64,000 nt of DNA from Gammaproteobacteria bacterium Ga0077536 (lineage in GTDB: Bacteria; Pseudomonadota; Gammaproteobacteria; Ga0077536): positions 1 through 64,000 of the forward strand of contig LNEL01000040.1 in assembly GCA_001464935.1 (NCBI GenBank). Direction: 5' to 3'. This document shows positions 52,896-62,392 of this stretch, one piece after another. The translations under genes were made by a program, and so were the position numbers. How positions within the stretch are numbered: the stretch's first letter is position 1; the number at the start of each line of letters is the position of its first letter. Below the pieces are notes generated by a model. It did no database searches, was not told the DNA's origin, and saw only the letters and a program-made list of their open reading frames with translations.

Positions 52896-54626
52896 TCAGC
52901 CGTCGTCGTCATCGGGCTGGCGATCCGGCCCCGGTCCCGGCGGCAGCCGGTTCATCACCCGCCGCGTGATCTCGCCGCGGCGGCTGCGTTTGAGCATCTG
53001 CTCGATCGCGCCGGTGAATTCGGCCTCCCAGTGGCTTTCATCGAGCAGCAGCGGCTGGGCGAGGATGTCGGTCAGCAGGCTGGCCTGGGGCCCGTCGCGG
53101 AAGCTCTCGAGCAGCGCGCCACTCGACAGATCGGGGTTGCCCTCCAGTCTTTCAAGCAGCGTGACCAGCAGCGCGGACTCGGGGTTCGTCGCGACATCGA
53201 GTGCCGGCAGGTCCCGCGCCAGCGGGGCGAGGCTCGGCTGGCGGACCAGCATCGCGATCGCGCGGGTCAGCAGCGACGGCACGTAGCGGCCGGGCGCGTG
53301 CGGACGGACCGGCTGCGGCGGCGGCTTGCGCACCGGCGGTGCCGGCTCGTCGGTGCCGCGGATCGTGGTGCCGGCGAGCTTCTCGAGGTGCTGGCCCAGC
53401 AGTTGCCGCAGCGGTCCGGGCGGTACTTTCGTGATCAGGGGGCGGGCGAGGGCGACGAGCTGGGCACGGCCGTCGATGCTGCTGAGATCGGCTTTCGCGC
53501 TCAGGTCGTCGAACAGGAACGTCGACAGCGCCGTGATCCGCTCCTTCGCATTGAACACCGCCGCGCCCTCGGCGCGCACCAGGCTGTCCGGGTCGTGGCC
53601 CTGGGGCAGGAACAGAAAGCCCGCGCGCCGGCCTTCCTTCAGCAGCGGCAGCACCGTCTCGAGCGCGCGCCACGCGGCACGCCGCCCGGCCGCGTCGCCG
53701 TCGAAGCAGAACACGATCTCGCTGACGTGGCGATAGAGCTGCTCGAGCTGTTCACCGGTGGTCGCGGTACCGAGCGTCGCGACGGCGTTGTCGACGCCGA
53801 ACTGCCCGAGCGCGACGACATCCATGTAACCCTCGACGATCAACACCCGCTCGGGGCGCTTGCCGCGTTTGAGCACCTGGTCGAGCCCGTACAGCTCCTG
53901 GCGCTTGTGGAAGATCGGCGTTTCCGGCGAATTCAGGTACTTCGGCTCGCCCTCGTCGATGATGCGGCCGCCGAACGCGATGCAGCGGCCGCGGCGGTCG
54001 CGGATTGGAAACATGATGCGATCGCGGAAGCGGTCGTAGAACCGGTCGTTGTCCTTCTCGACCGCCAGACCCGCTTCGATCAGGAGTTTGCGGCGGCCGG
54101 GCTCAGCGCCCAGGGTGCTGACCAGCGCATCCCAGCCGGGGGGCGCATAGCCAATGCCGAAGCGCTTCGCGACTTCACCGGTCAGGCCCCGGCCCTTCAG
54201 GTAATCGACGGCGCGTTGACGTGCCGGGTGTTCGCGCAGCAGGCGGGCGTAAAGCTGCTGGGCCTCGTCCATCACCTGGTAGAGCGCGCTGTAATCGGCG
54301 GCGGGCGTCGCGGGGCCGGACGACTCTTCGTACTGCACTTCGAGCCCGAGCAGGCCGGCCAGATCTTCGACCGCCTCGACGAAGCCGAGCCCGTCGTGAT
54401 TCATCAGGAAGCCAATCGCCGAGCCGTGCGCGCCGCAGCCGAAACAGTGATAGAACTGCTTCTCCGGACTGACGGTGAAAGACGGCGTTTTTTCGTTGTG
54501 GAACGGGCACAGGCCCTGGAAATCGCGCCCGGCCTTCTTCAACTGCACGGCGCGTTCGACGACCTCGACGATGTTCGCGCGGGCCAGCAGGTCGTCGATG
54601 AAATGTTTGGCGATTTTTCCGGCCAA
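52896..54626 (-). CDS. dnaG: DNA primase
   Basis: CPFHNEKTPSFTVSPEKQFYHCFGCGAHGSAIGFLM zinc finger; VEGYMDVVALGQFGVDNAVATLGTA TOPRIM. Confidence 0.98.
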   Translation of the reverse strand: MAGKIAKHFIDDLLARANIVEVVERAVQLKKAGRDFQGLCPFHNEKTPSFTVSPEKQFYHCFGCGAHGSAIGFLMNHDGLGFVEAVEDLAGLLGLEVQYEESSGPATPAADYSALYQVMDEAQQLYARLLREHPARQRAVDYLKGRGLTGEVAKRFGIGYAPPGWDALVSTLGAEPGRRKLLIEAGLAVEKDNDRFYDRFRDRIMFPIRDRRGRCIAFGGRIIDEGEPKYLNSPETPIFHKRQELYGLDQVLKRGKRPERVLIVEGYMDVVALGQFGVDNAVATLGTATTGEQLEQLYRHVSEIVFCFDGDAAGRRAAWRALETVLPLLKEGRRAGFLFLPQGHDPDSLVRAEGAAVFNAKERITALSTFLFDDLSAKADLSSIDGRAQLVALARPLITKVPPGPLRQLLGQHLEKLAGTTIRGTDEPAPPVRKPPPQPVRPHAPGRYVPSLLTRAIAMLVRQPSLAPLARDLPALDVATNPESALLVTLLERLEGNPDLSSGALLESFRDGPQASLLTDILAQPLLLDESHWEAEFTGAIEQMLKRSRRGEITRRVMNRLPPGPGPDRQPDDDDG

Positions 54627-54762
54627 GCCAGTGTCCCCGGGTCACAGCCCCATGGCGCCGTCGCGCGGCGATGTCCGACGATGATAAAGGCTGGCGGGAT
54701 GGGCCAGTACCGGCGCTTCAGGCCGCGGACGCAGGACAGGCCGCACAGGCCCGGGGACGGGC

Positions 54763-55215
54763 TCAGCCGCCGAGGCGGGCTTTGACCTGTGCGCTGACGG
54801 CACCGATGTCGGCGCGGCCGACCAGGTGCGGTTTCAGTTCGGCCATCACCTTGCCCATGTCCTTGATGGTCGGGGCCTCGAACCGGGCGATCGCCGCGTT
54901 GACGAGGGCCTCGATTTCACCGGCGCTCAGCGGGGAGGGCAGGTAGGTCTCGACGATGGCGAGTTCTTCGCGCTCTTTCGACGCGAGGTCTTCGCGCTGG
55001 GCATTTTCGAACTGGCTGATCGATTCGCGGCGCTGGTTCGCGAGCTTGGTCAGAATCGCGGTGACGGCGGCGTCATCGAGTTCCAGCCGGGTATCGATTT
55101 CCTGCTGTTTGACCGCGGCGAGCATGAACCGCAGGGTGCCCAGGCGTGACTTGTCGCCCGCCTTCATCGCGGTCTTCACGTCTTCCGTGAGGCGGGTTTT
55201 CAGCTCGGACGGCAT
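54763..55215 (-). CDS. GatB/YqeY domain protein
   Basis: LKTRLTEDVKTAMKAGDKSRLGTLRFMLAAVKQQEID; LSAGEIEALVNAAIARF; MGKVMAELKPHLVGRADIGAVSAQVKARL. Confidence 0.93.
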   Translation of the reverse strand: MPSELKTRLTEDVKTAMKAGDKSRLGTLRFMLAAVKQQEIDTRLELDDAAVTAILTKLANQRRESISQFENAQREDLASKEREELAIVETYLPSPLSAGEIEALVNAAIARFEAPTIKDMGKVMAELKPHLVGRADIGAVSAQVKARLGG

Positions 55216-55252
55216 GAGATCAGGCGCCGGCACGGGCCGGCGCGGGCGGCTG

Positions 55253-55468
55253 TCAGTACGGGCGAGTGCGGCGGGCCAGCTGGCGCGCGGCCTTCTTCTG
55301 CCAGCGCTTGACCGCGGCAGCAGCCTTGCGCTTACGTTCCTGCGTCGGCTTTTCGTAATATTCGCGCTTGTGGACTTCGGCCAGCACACCGGCTTTTTCG
55401 CAGGCGCGCTTGAAGCGGCGCATGGCGACATCAAAGGGCTCGTTTTCGCGGACTCGCACAGAAGGCAT
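55253..55468 (-). CDS. rpsU: 30S ribosomal protein S21
   Basis: [59 protein letters not shown]. Confidence 0.97.
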   Translation of the reverse strand: MPSVRVRENEPFDVAMRRFKRACEKAGVLAEVHKREYYEKPTQERKRKAAAAVKRWQKKAARQLARRTRPY

Positions 55469-55566
55469 AGACTGGGCTTCTCGGTTGGTTGGGCAGTATT
55501 CGTTCAACGTTAACTTGCGAATCCTAACGACCAGTCTCCACCTTGTCCACCCTGGGAAAAGCCGCC

Positions 55567-56604
55567 ATGCGCGTATTGGGCATCGAAACCTCCTGCGACG
55601 AAACCGGCGTCGCCCTCTATGACGGTGACCGGGGCCTGCTCGCCCACGCGCTGTTCAGCCAGATCGAGATGCATCAGGCCTATGGCGGAGTAGTGCCCGA
55701 GCTCGCCTCGCGGGATCACGTCCGGCGCACTTTACCGCTGATAAACAACGTCCTGGCGGAAGCCGGGATGACTCACACCGACCTTGACGGGATTGCCTAC
55801 ACGGCCGGTCCGGGGCTCATCGGGGCGCTGCTGGTCGGGGCGGGCGTGGCCCAGGGCCTCGCGTTCGGCCTCGGGATCCCGGCCGTCGGCGTGCATCACA
55901 TGGAGGCGCATCTGCTGGCGCCGATGCTCGAGCCCGACCCGCCGTCATTTCCGTTCCTGGCGCTGCTGGTGTCCGGCGGGCACAGCCTGCTGGTCGACGT
56001 CGCGGGGCTCGGGCGCTACACGGTGCTCGGCGAGTCGCTCGACGACGCGGCCGGCGAAGCCTTCGACAAGGCCGCGAAGCTGCTGGGTCTCGGCTATCCC
56101 GGTGGCCCCGCCATCGAGCGCCTCGCCGCCGGCGGCACGCCCGGCCGGTTCCGTTTTCCGCGCCCGATGACCGACCGGCCCGGGCTCGATTTCAGCTTCA
56201 GCGGCCTGAAGACCTATACCGCGACGACCGTGCGCGCGCATGCCGGCGAGCCGGCGGCCGCGCCCGACATCGCGCTCGCCTTCTCCGAAGCGGTCGTCGA
56301 CACCTTCGTCATCAAGTGCCGGCGCGCGCTGAAGCAGAGCGGGCGGCGGACCCTGATCGTCGCCGGCGGCGTCAGCGCGAATCGCATGCTGCGCTCGGCG
56401 CTCGATGCGCTCGGCCGCGAGTGCGGCGCGCGCGTGTGTTATCCGGCGCCGCAGTTCTGTACGGACAACGGCGCGATGGTCGCGTACGCGGGATATCTGC
56501 GGTTGGCGGCAGGTGACCGCGCCGACGAGGCCTTCGCCGTGCGCCCGCGCTGGTCACTTGCGGAACTCGTGGCGCCCGGCGCCGGGGCTCAGGACTTGCG
56601 CTGA
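55567..56604 (+). CDS. tsaD: tRNA N6-adenosine threonylcarbamoyltransferase TsaD
   Basis: [39 protein letters not shown]. Confidence 0.98.
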   Translation: MRVLGIETSCDETGVALYDGDRGLLAHALFSQIEMHQAYGGVVPELASRDHVRRTLPLINNVLAEAGMTHTDLDGIAYTAGPGLIGALLVGAGVAQGLAFGLGIPAVGVHHMEAHLLAPMLEPDPPSFPFLALLVSGGHSLLVDVAGLGRYTVLGESLDDAAGEAFDKAAKLLGLGYPGGPAIERLAAGGTPGRFRFPRPMTDRPGLDFSFSGLKTYTATTVRAHAGEPAAAPDIALAFSEAVVDTFVIKCRRALKQSGRRTLIVAGGVSANRMLRSALDALGRECGARVCYPAPQFCTDNGAMVAYAGYLRLAAGDRADEAFAVRPRWSLAELVAPGAGAQDLR

Positions 56605-57185
56605 CCGATCCTGCTCTCGGTGCCCGCCCGCAGGCGTGCGATGTTCTCGCCGTGCCGCCAGAAGATCGCCACCGCCATCACCGCCAGTGCCAGCGCAATC
56701 GACACCGGCATGCCGCCGACCAGGGCCACGATTGGCGTGACGGCGGCCGCCACGAGCGCGGCAAGAGATGAATAACGCGTGATGGCCGCCGTTGCGAGCC
56801 AGATCGCGGCGAAACTGCCGCCGAGCCACAGCGACATGCCGAACAGCACGCCGATGTAGGTCGCCACGCCCTTGCCGCCGCGAAAATTGAAGAACACCGG
56901 AAACAGGTGGCCGAGAAATGCGCCGAGTCCGGCGAGCGCGATGACCAGCGGGCTCATGCCGAGCAGCTTTGCGAGCAGCACCGGCAGCACGCCCTTCGCG
57001 ACGTCGCCGGCGAGGGTGGCGGCGGCGGGTCCGCGGCCGTGGCTGCGGAGCACATTCGTGGCGCCCGGATTGCCCGAGCCGGTCGAGCGCGGATCGGCCT
57101 TGCCGAGCAGCTTGCAGATCAGGATGGCGGAGGAAACCGAACCGAGCAGATACCCGAAGACGGCGAAGGCGAGGGCGCTCAGCAT
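56589..57185 (-). CDS. plsY: Glycerol-3-phosphate acyltransferase PlsY
   Basis: [55 protein letters not shown]. Confidence 0.96.
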   Translation of the reverse strand: MLSALAFAVFGYLLGSVSSAILICKLLGKADPRSTGSGNPGATNVLRSHGRGPAAATLAGDVAKGVLPVLLAKLLGMSPLVIALAGLGAFLGHLFPVFFNFRGGKGVATYIGVLFGMSLWLGGSFAAIWLATAAITRYSSLAALVAAAVTPIVALVGGMPVSIALALAVMAVAIFWRHGENIARLRAGTESRIGQRKS

Positions 57186-57303
57186 GGGGCGTATTGGAAT
57201 CGATGCGATCGGGCGGATCAAGTCCGATTCGATTTATACTGCGGCGCAGATCAATTCCGCGATGACCCACATGCCAGCGACGCAGACGAGTTCAACGGGC
57301 GCC

Positions 57304-57663
57304 ATGGACATCGTGTTCCTGCACGATCTCAAGGTCGATGCGGTGATCGGGCTCTGGGACTGGGAACGCCAGTTCAAGCAGACGCTGCACATCGACGTCG
57401 ATCTCGGCACCGACATCAGCGCGGCCGGCAGGAGCGACTCGATCGACGACACCGTCGACTACAAGTCCGTCACCAAACGCATCATGCAGATCGCCGAGAC
57501 GGGCGGCTTCCTGCTCGTCGAAGCGCTCGCCGAGGCGATCTGCGCCGCCATCCTCACCGAGTTCAACGTCAAATGGCTGCGCCTGCGCATCAACAAGAAG
57601 TCGGCCGTGCGCCAGGCACGCGATGTCGGCGTGATGATCGAGCGCAAACGCGTGGCGGACTGA
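57304..57663 (+). CDS. folB: Dihydroneopterin aldolase FolB
   Basis: MDIVFLHDLKVDAVIGLWDWERQFKQTLHIDVDLG; DDTVDYKSVTKRI. Confidence 0.93.
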   Translation: MDIVFLHDLKVDAVIGLWDWERQFKQTLHIDVDLGTDISAAGRSDSIDDTVDYKSVTKRIMQIAETGGFLLVEALAEAICAAILTEFNVKWLRLRINKKSAVRQARDVGVMIERKRVAD

Positions 57664-57670
57664 AAGACGC

Positions 57671-58201
57671 ATGGCGCGCGCCTACCTCAGCATCGGCAGC
57701 AACATCGCGCCGGCGGCCAACGTGCTCGCGGCGCTCGAATTGCTGAGCGACAGTTTCGGTCCGCTGCTGTGTTCCGCCGTCTATCGCACGCCAGCGGTCG
57801 GCTTCGAGGGCGAGGATTTCCTGAACATGGTCGTCGGCATCGACACCACGCTCGCGCCGCTCGCGCTCGCGCAGACGCTGCGCGGATTCGAAGACCGCTG
57901 TGGCCGTCGCCGCGGCGGGCCGCGATTCTCCGCCCGCACGCTCGATCTCGACGTGCTGACCTATGACGATCTGGTGCTCGAAACCGCAGGTCTCACGCTG
58001 CCGCGGGCCGAGATTACCGAACAGGCCTTCGTGCTCGGCCCCCTCGCCGAGATCGCAGGCGACGAACGCCATCCCGTGCTCGGCGTGTCCTACGCTGAAC
58101 TCTGGCAGGCGATGGTGCCGACGGTCGCGCCCCTTGCGCGCGTGGCCTTGCCCGGGCTCGACGCCGTGCCGCAGATGTCCCCGACGGAAAAAGGACCCTG
58201 A
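57671..58201 (+). CDS. folK: 2-amino-4-hydroxy-6-hydroxymethyldihydropteridine diphosphokinase FolK
   Basis: AYLSIGSNIAPAANVLAALELL; FEDRCGRRRGGPRFSARTLDLDVLTYDDL. Confidence 0.93.
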   Translation: MARAYLSIGSNIAPAANVLAALELLSDSFGPLLCSAVYRTPAVGFEGEDFLNMVVGIDTTLAPLALAQTLRGFEDRCGRRRGGPRFSARTLDLDVLTYDDLVLETAGLTLPRAEITEQAFVLGPLAEIAGDERHPVLGVSYAELWQAMVPTVAPLARVALPGLDAVPQMSPTEKGP

Positions 58202-58205
58202 GCCG

Positions 58206-58664
58206 ATGCTGATTTCACGCCATGCCATCAAACTGCTCGCCGTCGCGCTGTGCGTCGCGACGCTGACCGCGTGCTCGCTGGTCAAGGGGCCGGGCGCCGA
58301 ACGTCGCGACAAGGCGTTCGTGCAGGCGGTCGAAACCTACCGCAAGCTCATCCGCTGGGGCTATTTCGAGCAGGCCAGCGAGTATCTGAAGGGCAAGGAC
58401 GCGCCGCTGCCCGCGCCGAACCTCGCGGCTTATGCCGGGTACAAGGTCACCGGCTATGACGTCGGCGAACAGGTAGTCAGCAACGACGGTGATGAGGCGC
58501 GCGTGATTGCGCAGGTCGAGTTCTACGAAGTGGACTCGCACATTGCGAATACCGTGCGCGACGAACAGTACTGGTGGTACGACAACGAGGCGAAACGCTG
58601 GTACCTCGGTTCACCGCTGCCGGTGCTGAAGGTCGGGCCGCAGGTGCGCGAAATCAGTCGTTGA
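58206..58664 (+). CDS. Lipoprotein of unknown function
   Basis: LCVATLTACSLVKGP lipobox; rest lacks an obvious family. Confidence 0.75.
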   Translation: MLISRHAIKLLAVALCVATLTACSLVKGPGAERRDKAFVQAVETYRKLIRWGYFEQASEYLKGKDAPLPAPNLAAYAGYKVTGYDVGEQVVSNDGDEARVIAQVEFYEVDSHIANTVRDEQYWWYDNEAKRWYLGSPLPVLKVGPQVREISR

Positions 58665-59379
58665 GGTTGCGCCCGCCATCGACGGCGATGATTTGCCCGG
58701 TCACGAAACGCGCTTCCAGCAGGTAGCGCACGGCTTGGGCGATGTCGGCCGGTTCCCCGCAGCGCCCGAGTGGCGTGCGATCGAGCAGCGCCTGCCGCGT
58801 GTCGGCCGAGGCCGTTTCCGGCCACAGGATGGCCCCCGGTGCCACACCGTTCACCCGCACGGCCGGCGCGAGTTCGCGCGCTAGCGCGCGCGTGAGTCCG
58901 GCGAGTCCCGCCTTGGCGGCACAGTAAATCACGAAGCCGGCCTTGGGCCGGTCCGCATAGATGTCCGTGATGTTGACGATCGCACCCTCCGCCGCCGCCA
59001 GCAGTGGTGCAGCGGCCTGCGCGAGCAGGAACGGGGCCCGCAGGTTCACGTCCATCGTCTGTGACCATTCCTCGCTGGTCGCACACGCGAGCGGTGCCGG
59101 CTGGAACACGGCCGCGTTGTTGACGAGCGCATCGAGCCTGCCCCAGTGCGCGGCCACCGTCGACACCAGCGCCGACGTCGCGCTTTCGTCGCGCAGATCG
59201 GCCGTCACCACGAACGCGGACGCCGGGCGCAACGCGTTCAGGCGCGCGGCCAGCGCTGCGGCTTCGGCGGTCGAGTGCTGGCAATGAATCGCGAGCCGGT
59301 AGCGCGCGGCATGCAGTTCTTCGGCGATGGCAGCGCCTAGCCGCCGCGCGCCGCCGGTGATGAGAGCGACTTTGTCCAT
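58654..59379 (-). CDS. Pteridine reductase (SDR family)
   Basis: KVALITGGARRLGAAIAEELHAARYRLAIHC (TGxxxRxG pteridine reductase-type), YCAAKAGLAGLTRALARELAP; next to folB-folK. Confidence 0.85.
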   Translation of the reverse strand: MDKVALITGGARRLGAAIAEELHAARYRLAIHCQHSTAEAAALAARLNALRPASAFVVTADLRDESATSALVSTVAAHWGRLDALVNNAAVFQPAPLACATSEEWSQTMDVNLRAPFLLAQAAAPLLAAAEGAIVNITDIYADRPKAGFVIYCAAKAGLAGLTRALARELAPAVRVNGVAPGAILWPETASADTRQALLDRTPLGRCGEPADIAQAVRYLLEARFVTGQIIAVDGGRNLND

Positions 59380-59430
59380 CGGTTTGCTTACGATGCGGCG
59401 CGGTGATGCGATCACCGTCGAGGAGTGGTC

Positions 59431-60603
59431 ATGGAAACCCGAACGAGATTACCCGATCCCGGCGCCGATGAGTTAGCGCACGCCGCACTGCTGCGTGAAC
59501 GCATCGTGCAGGCGATCGCGGCGGCCGACGGGCGTCTGCCCTTCGATGTGTTCATGGATCTCGCGCTGTTCGCACCGGGTCTCGGCTATTACGTGGCCGG
59601 GGCGCGCAAGTTCGGGCGCGACGGCGACTTCGTCACCGCGCCCGAGGTGTCGGCGCTGTTCGGCGCGAGCCTGGCCCGCCAGTGTGCCGAGGTGCTCGCA
59701 CAGATCGGTGGCGCCATCATCGAGTTCGGTGGCGGCACGGGCCGCCTGGCCGCGAGCCTGCTCGCCGAACTCGCGCATCTGGGGGCTCTGCCCGACACCT
59801 ATTACATCGTCGAACTGAGCCCGGAACTGCGTGAGCGTCAGCGTGAGACGCTGCGCGCGCAGCCGCCGGCGATAGCCGAGCGCGTGCAGTGGCTGAGCGA
59901 CGCGCCGGCCACACCACTCGACGGCGTGGTGATCGCGAACGAGGTGCTCGATTCCCTGCCCGTCCGCGTGTTCGAGCGGGCCGACGGCCAGACGTACGAG
60001 CGCGGCGTCACGCTCGATGTCCGCGCGCAGCTGCAGTGGACCCGCTGGCCGGCCGAGGCCGACCTGGCCGCCCGCGTCGCGCACTGCTTCGAGCCCGGCC
60101 CGCCGCCCGCCGATTACCTGTCCGAGCTCAACCTCCGGCAGTCGCTGTGGATCGCCGATCTCGCGCGCTTTCTGCGCCGGGGCGTCGCGCTGCTGATCGA
60201 CTACGGCGACCCGCGCCACGAGCGCTACCACGCAAGCCGTGACAGCGGCAGCCTGCGCTGCTACTGGCGCCATCGCGTGCACGACGATCCGCTGCTGCAT
60301 CCGGGGCTGCAGGACATCACCGCCTCGGTCGATTTCACCGGCGTTGCCGAGGACGCCGTCGAAGCGGGTTTCGACGTGCTCGGCTTTGCGAGCCAGGCGA
60401 ACTTTCTGCTCGGCTGCGGCGTCGAGGCCCTGCTGCAGCAGCGGCTTGCCGATCCCGCGCCACATGCGCGGCTCGCACTCGAGGCGCGCATCCTGCTGTT
60501 GCCGAGCGAAATGGGCACGCGCTGCAAGGTGATCGCGCTTGGTCGCGACTATACGCACCCCCTGCTCGGCCTGCGTCTGCGCAATGAAAAGCACCGTCTG
60601 TGA
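59431..60603 (+). CDS. MidA/NDUFAF7-family class I SAM-dependent methyltransferase
   Basis: LPFDVFMDLALFAPGLGYYVAGARKFGRDGDFVTAPEVSALFG; EFGGGTGRLAASLL; VIANEVLDSLPVRVF. Confidence 0.93.
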   Translation: METRTRLPDPGADELAHAALLRERIVQAIAAADGRLPFDVFMDLALFAPGLGYYVAGARKFGRDGDFVTAPEVSALFGASLARQCAEVLAQIGGAIIEFGGGTGRLAASLLAELAHLGALPDTYYIVELSPELRERQRETLRAQPPAIAERVQWLSDAPATPLDGVVIANEVLDSLPVRVFERADGQTYERGVTLDVRAQLQWTRWPAEADLAARVAHCFEPGPPPADYLSELNLRQSLWIADLARFLRRGVALLIDYGDPRHERYHASRDSGSLRCYWRHRVHDDPLLHPGLQDITASVDFTGVAEDAVEAGFDVLGFASQANFLLGCGVEALLQQRLADPAPHARLALEARILLLPSEMGTRCKVIALGRDYTHPLLGLRLRNEKHRL

Positions 60604-60668
60604 GCGGCGGCAACTTCGCCCGCGCGGGACAGTCGAACCGGGCCACAACTTCCAGCAGAGACTGCACC

Positions 60669-61301
60669 ATGATGCTTCGCGCGTTCGTCTTCCTGTGGTG
60701 GCTGGGCATGGTCCCGGCGTTCGCGGCCGGGTCTCCGTCGACGCCGGTCAGTCCGGAGCCGGCACAGGGGCAGGCCGCCGCGACCTTCGCCGGCGGTTGC
60801 TTCTGGTGCATGGAGCCGCCGTTCGATGCGCTCGACGGCGTGGTCGCGACCATCTCGGGGTATACGGGCGGCACGGTGCCGAACCCGACCTACGAGCAGG
60901 TCTCGGCCGGCGGCACCGGGCACGCCGAAGCATTGAGGGTGATCTACGATCCGACAAGGATTAGCTACGAGCGACTGCTCGAGGTCTTCTGGCACAACAT
61001 CGACCCGGTGACCGCAGACCGGCAGTTCTGCGATGGCGGCACGCAATACAGGTCGGCGATCTTCGTGCATGACGCGGACCAGGCCGCCGCGGCGAAAGCG
61101 AGCCTCGCGGCGTTGAGCGCCGGCGGGACACTGCCGGGGCCAATCGTCACGGAGATCAACGAGGCCGCGGCGTTCTACCCGGCCGAGGACTACCACCAGG
61201 ACTACTATCGAAAGAATCCCGTGCGCTACGAGTTCTACCGCTTCAACTGCGGGCGCGATGACCGGCTGCAGGCGCTGTGGGGTAAAGCCGCAGCGCATTG
61301 A
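60669..61301 (+). CDS. msrA: Peptide-methionine (S)-S-oxide reductase MsrA, with signal peptide
   Basis: GGCFWCMEPPFDALDGVVATISGYTGG; EDYHQDYYRKNP. Confidence 0.95.
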   Translation: MMLRAFVFLWWLGMVPAFAAGSPSTPVSPEPAQGQAAATFAGGCFWCMEPPFDALDGVVATISGYTGGTVPNPTYEQVSAGGTGHAEALRVIYDPTRISYERLLEVFWHNIDPVTADRQFCDGGTQYRSAIFVHDADQAAAAKASLAALSAGGTLPGPIVTEINEAAAFYPAEDYHQDYYRKNPVRYEFYRFNCGRDDRLQALWGKAAAH

Positions 61302-61422
61302 GCGGTTTCATGCAGGACCCCTTCAGTTTGGGCGCCTATTGCCGAATTCCCCTATGCTCTTCGGGCAACACCGGACAGGCAGGTCCCACGCGGCACGCCG
61401 CAACAGGCACGGGCACAGCGCC

Positions 61423-62337
61423 ATGGCAAAACAGACTAGCGATCGCTCGACCTCGCAGCAGGTCATCCTGTTCGCCGACATCGTCGGCAGCACGTCACTC
61501 TATGAAACGATCGGCGACGCCGCGGCACGCGAACTGACGGCCGCGTGCATCGCGCGCATGGTCGAGATCACCGAGCAGCACCAGGGCCGGGTCACCGCCG
61601 AGCTCGGCGACGAAATCATGTGCTTCTTCCACGATCCCGCCGATGCGGCCGCCGCCGCCTGCGAACTGCACGCGCGGATCGGCGAAGCGTATCCCGGCGA
61701 TGCGCGCACGCCCGCGCTGAAACTGCGCATCGGCATGCACTTCGGCAGCGTCGTCGGCGTCAAGGACGACCTGATGAGCGAGACGGCGAAGATCGCCCAT
61801 TGGGCCGCGCGCAATGCGAAGGGCGAACAGACCCTGGCGACGGTGCCGGTGATCGACGCCCTGCCGCGCATCTATCGCGCGGTGTCGCGCTATGTCGACG
61901 ACGAAACCTGGAATTTCGTGTCCTTCGAACACGTCGCGTTATATGAAATCATCTGGGACGTCGAGGCCATCACCGCCGCGTCCGTCGAGAAGTCCAAGCC
62001 CGAAGAACGGCGCTATGAACTGGTGAGTTTTGCCTTTGGCGGCGATACGGTGGCGGTCAGCGCGGAGCGCCCGGTGATCTCGATCGGACGCGGCACACAG
62101 AACGATCTGACTGTGAAGAACGACCTGGTGTCGCGCCAGCATTTCACGGCGCAGTACAGCCGCGGCCGCTGCACGATCACCGACAAGAGCACCAACGGCA
62201 CTTTCATTCTGCCTGCCGGTGGAGGCCGCCACGAAGTCCGCCGTGACACGTTTCCGTTGTCCGGCAGCGGCATCATCGTGCTCGGCGCGCCGCTGCAGCA
62301 GGGCGATGTGGTCGCGATCCAGTACGTCTGCAAATAG
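61423..62337 (+). CDS. Class III nucleotidyl cyclase-like domain fused to FHA domain
   Basis: ILFADIVGSTSLYETIGDAAA; ELGDEIMCFF; FHA: VISIGRGTQNDLTVKNDLVSRQHFTAQYSRGRCTITDKSTNGTFI. Confidence 0.9.
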   Translation: MAKQTSDRSTSQQVILFADIVGSTSLYETIGDAAARELTAACIARMVEITEQHQGRVTAELGDEIMCFFHDPADAAAAACELHARIGEAYPGDARTPALKLRIGMHFGSVVGVKDDLMSETAKIAHWAARNAKGEQTLATVPVIDALPRIYRAVSRYVDDETWNFVSFEHVALYEIIWDVEAITAASVEKSKPEERRYELVSFAFGGDTVAVSAERPVISIGRGTQNDLTVKNDLVSRQHFTAQYSRGRCTITDKSTNGTFILPAGGGRHEVRRDTFPLSGSGIIVLGAPLQQGDVVAIQYVCK

Positions 62338-62392
62338 CGCGTTCGATCCCACCAGCCTCTGGCGAGGCTGATCCGCCCGGTGGTCGCGCGCG

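Noticed and set aside
52884-54785. 633-aa plus-strand ORF opposite dnaG
   Set aside because: Antisense shadow of dnaG; low-complexity Arg/Ala/Gln-rich translation with no recognisable family
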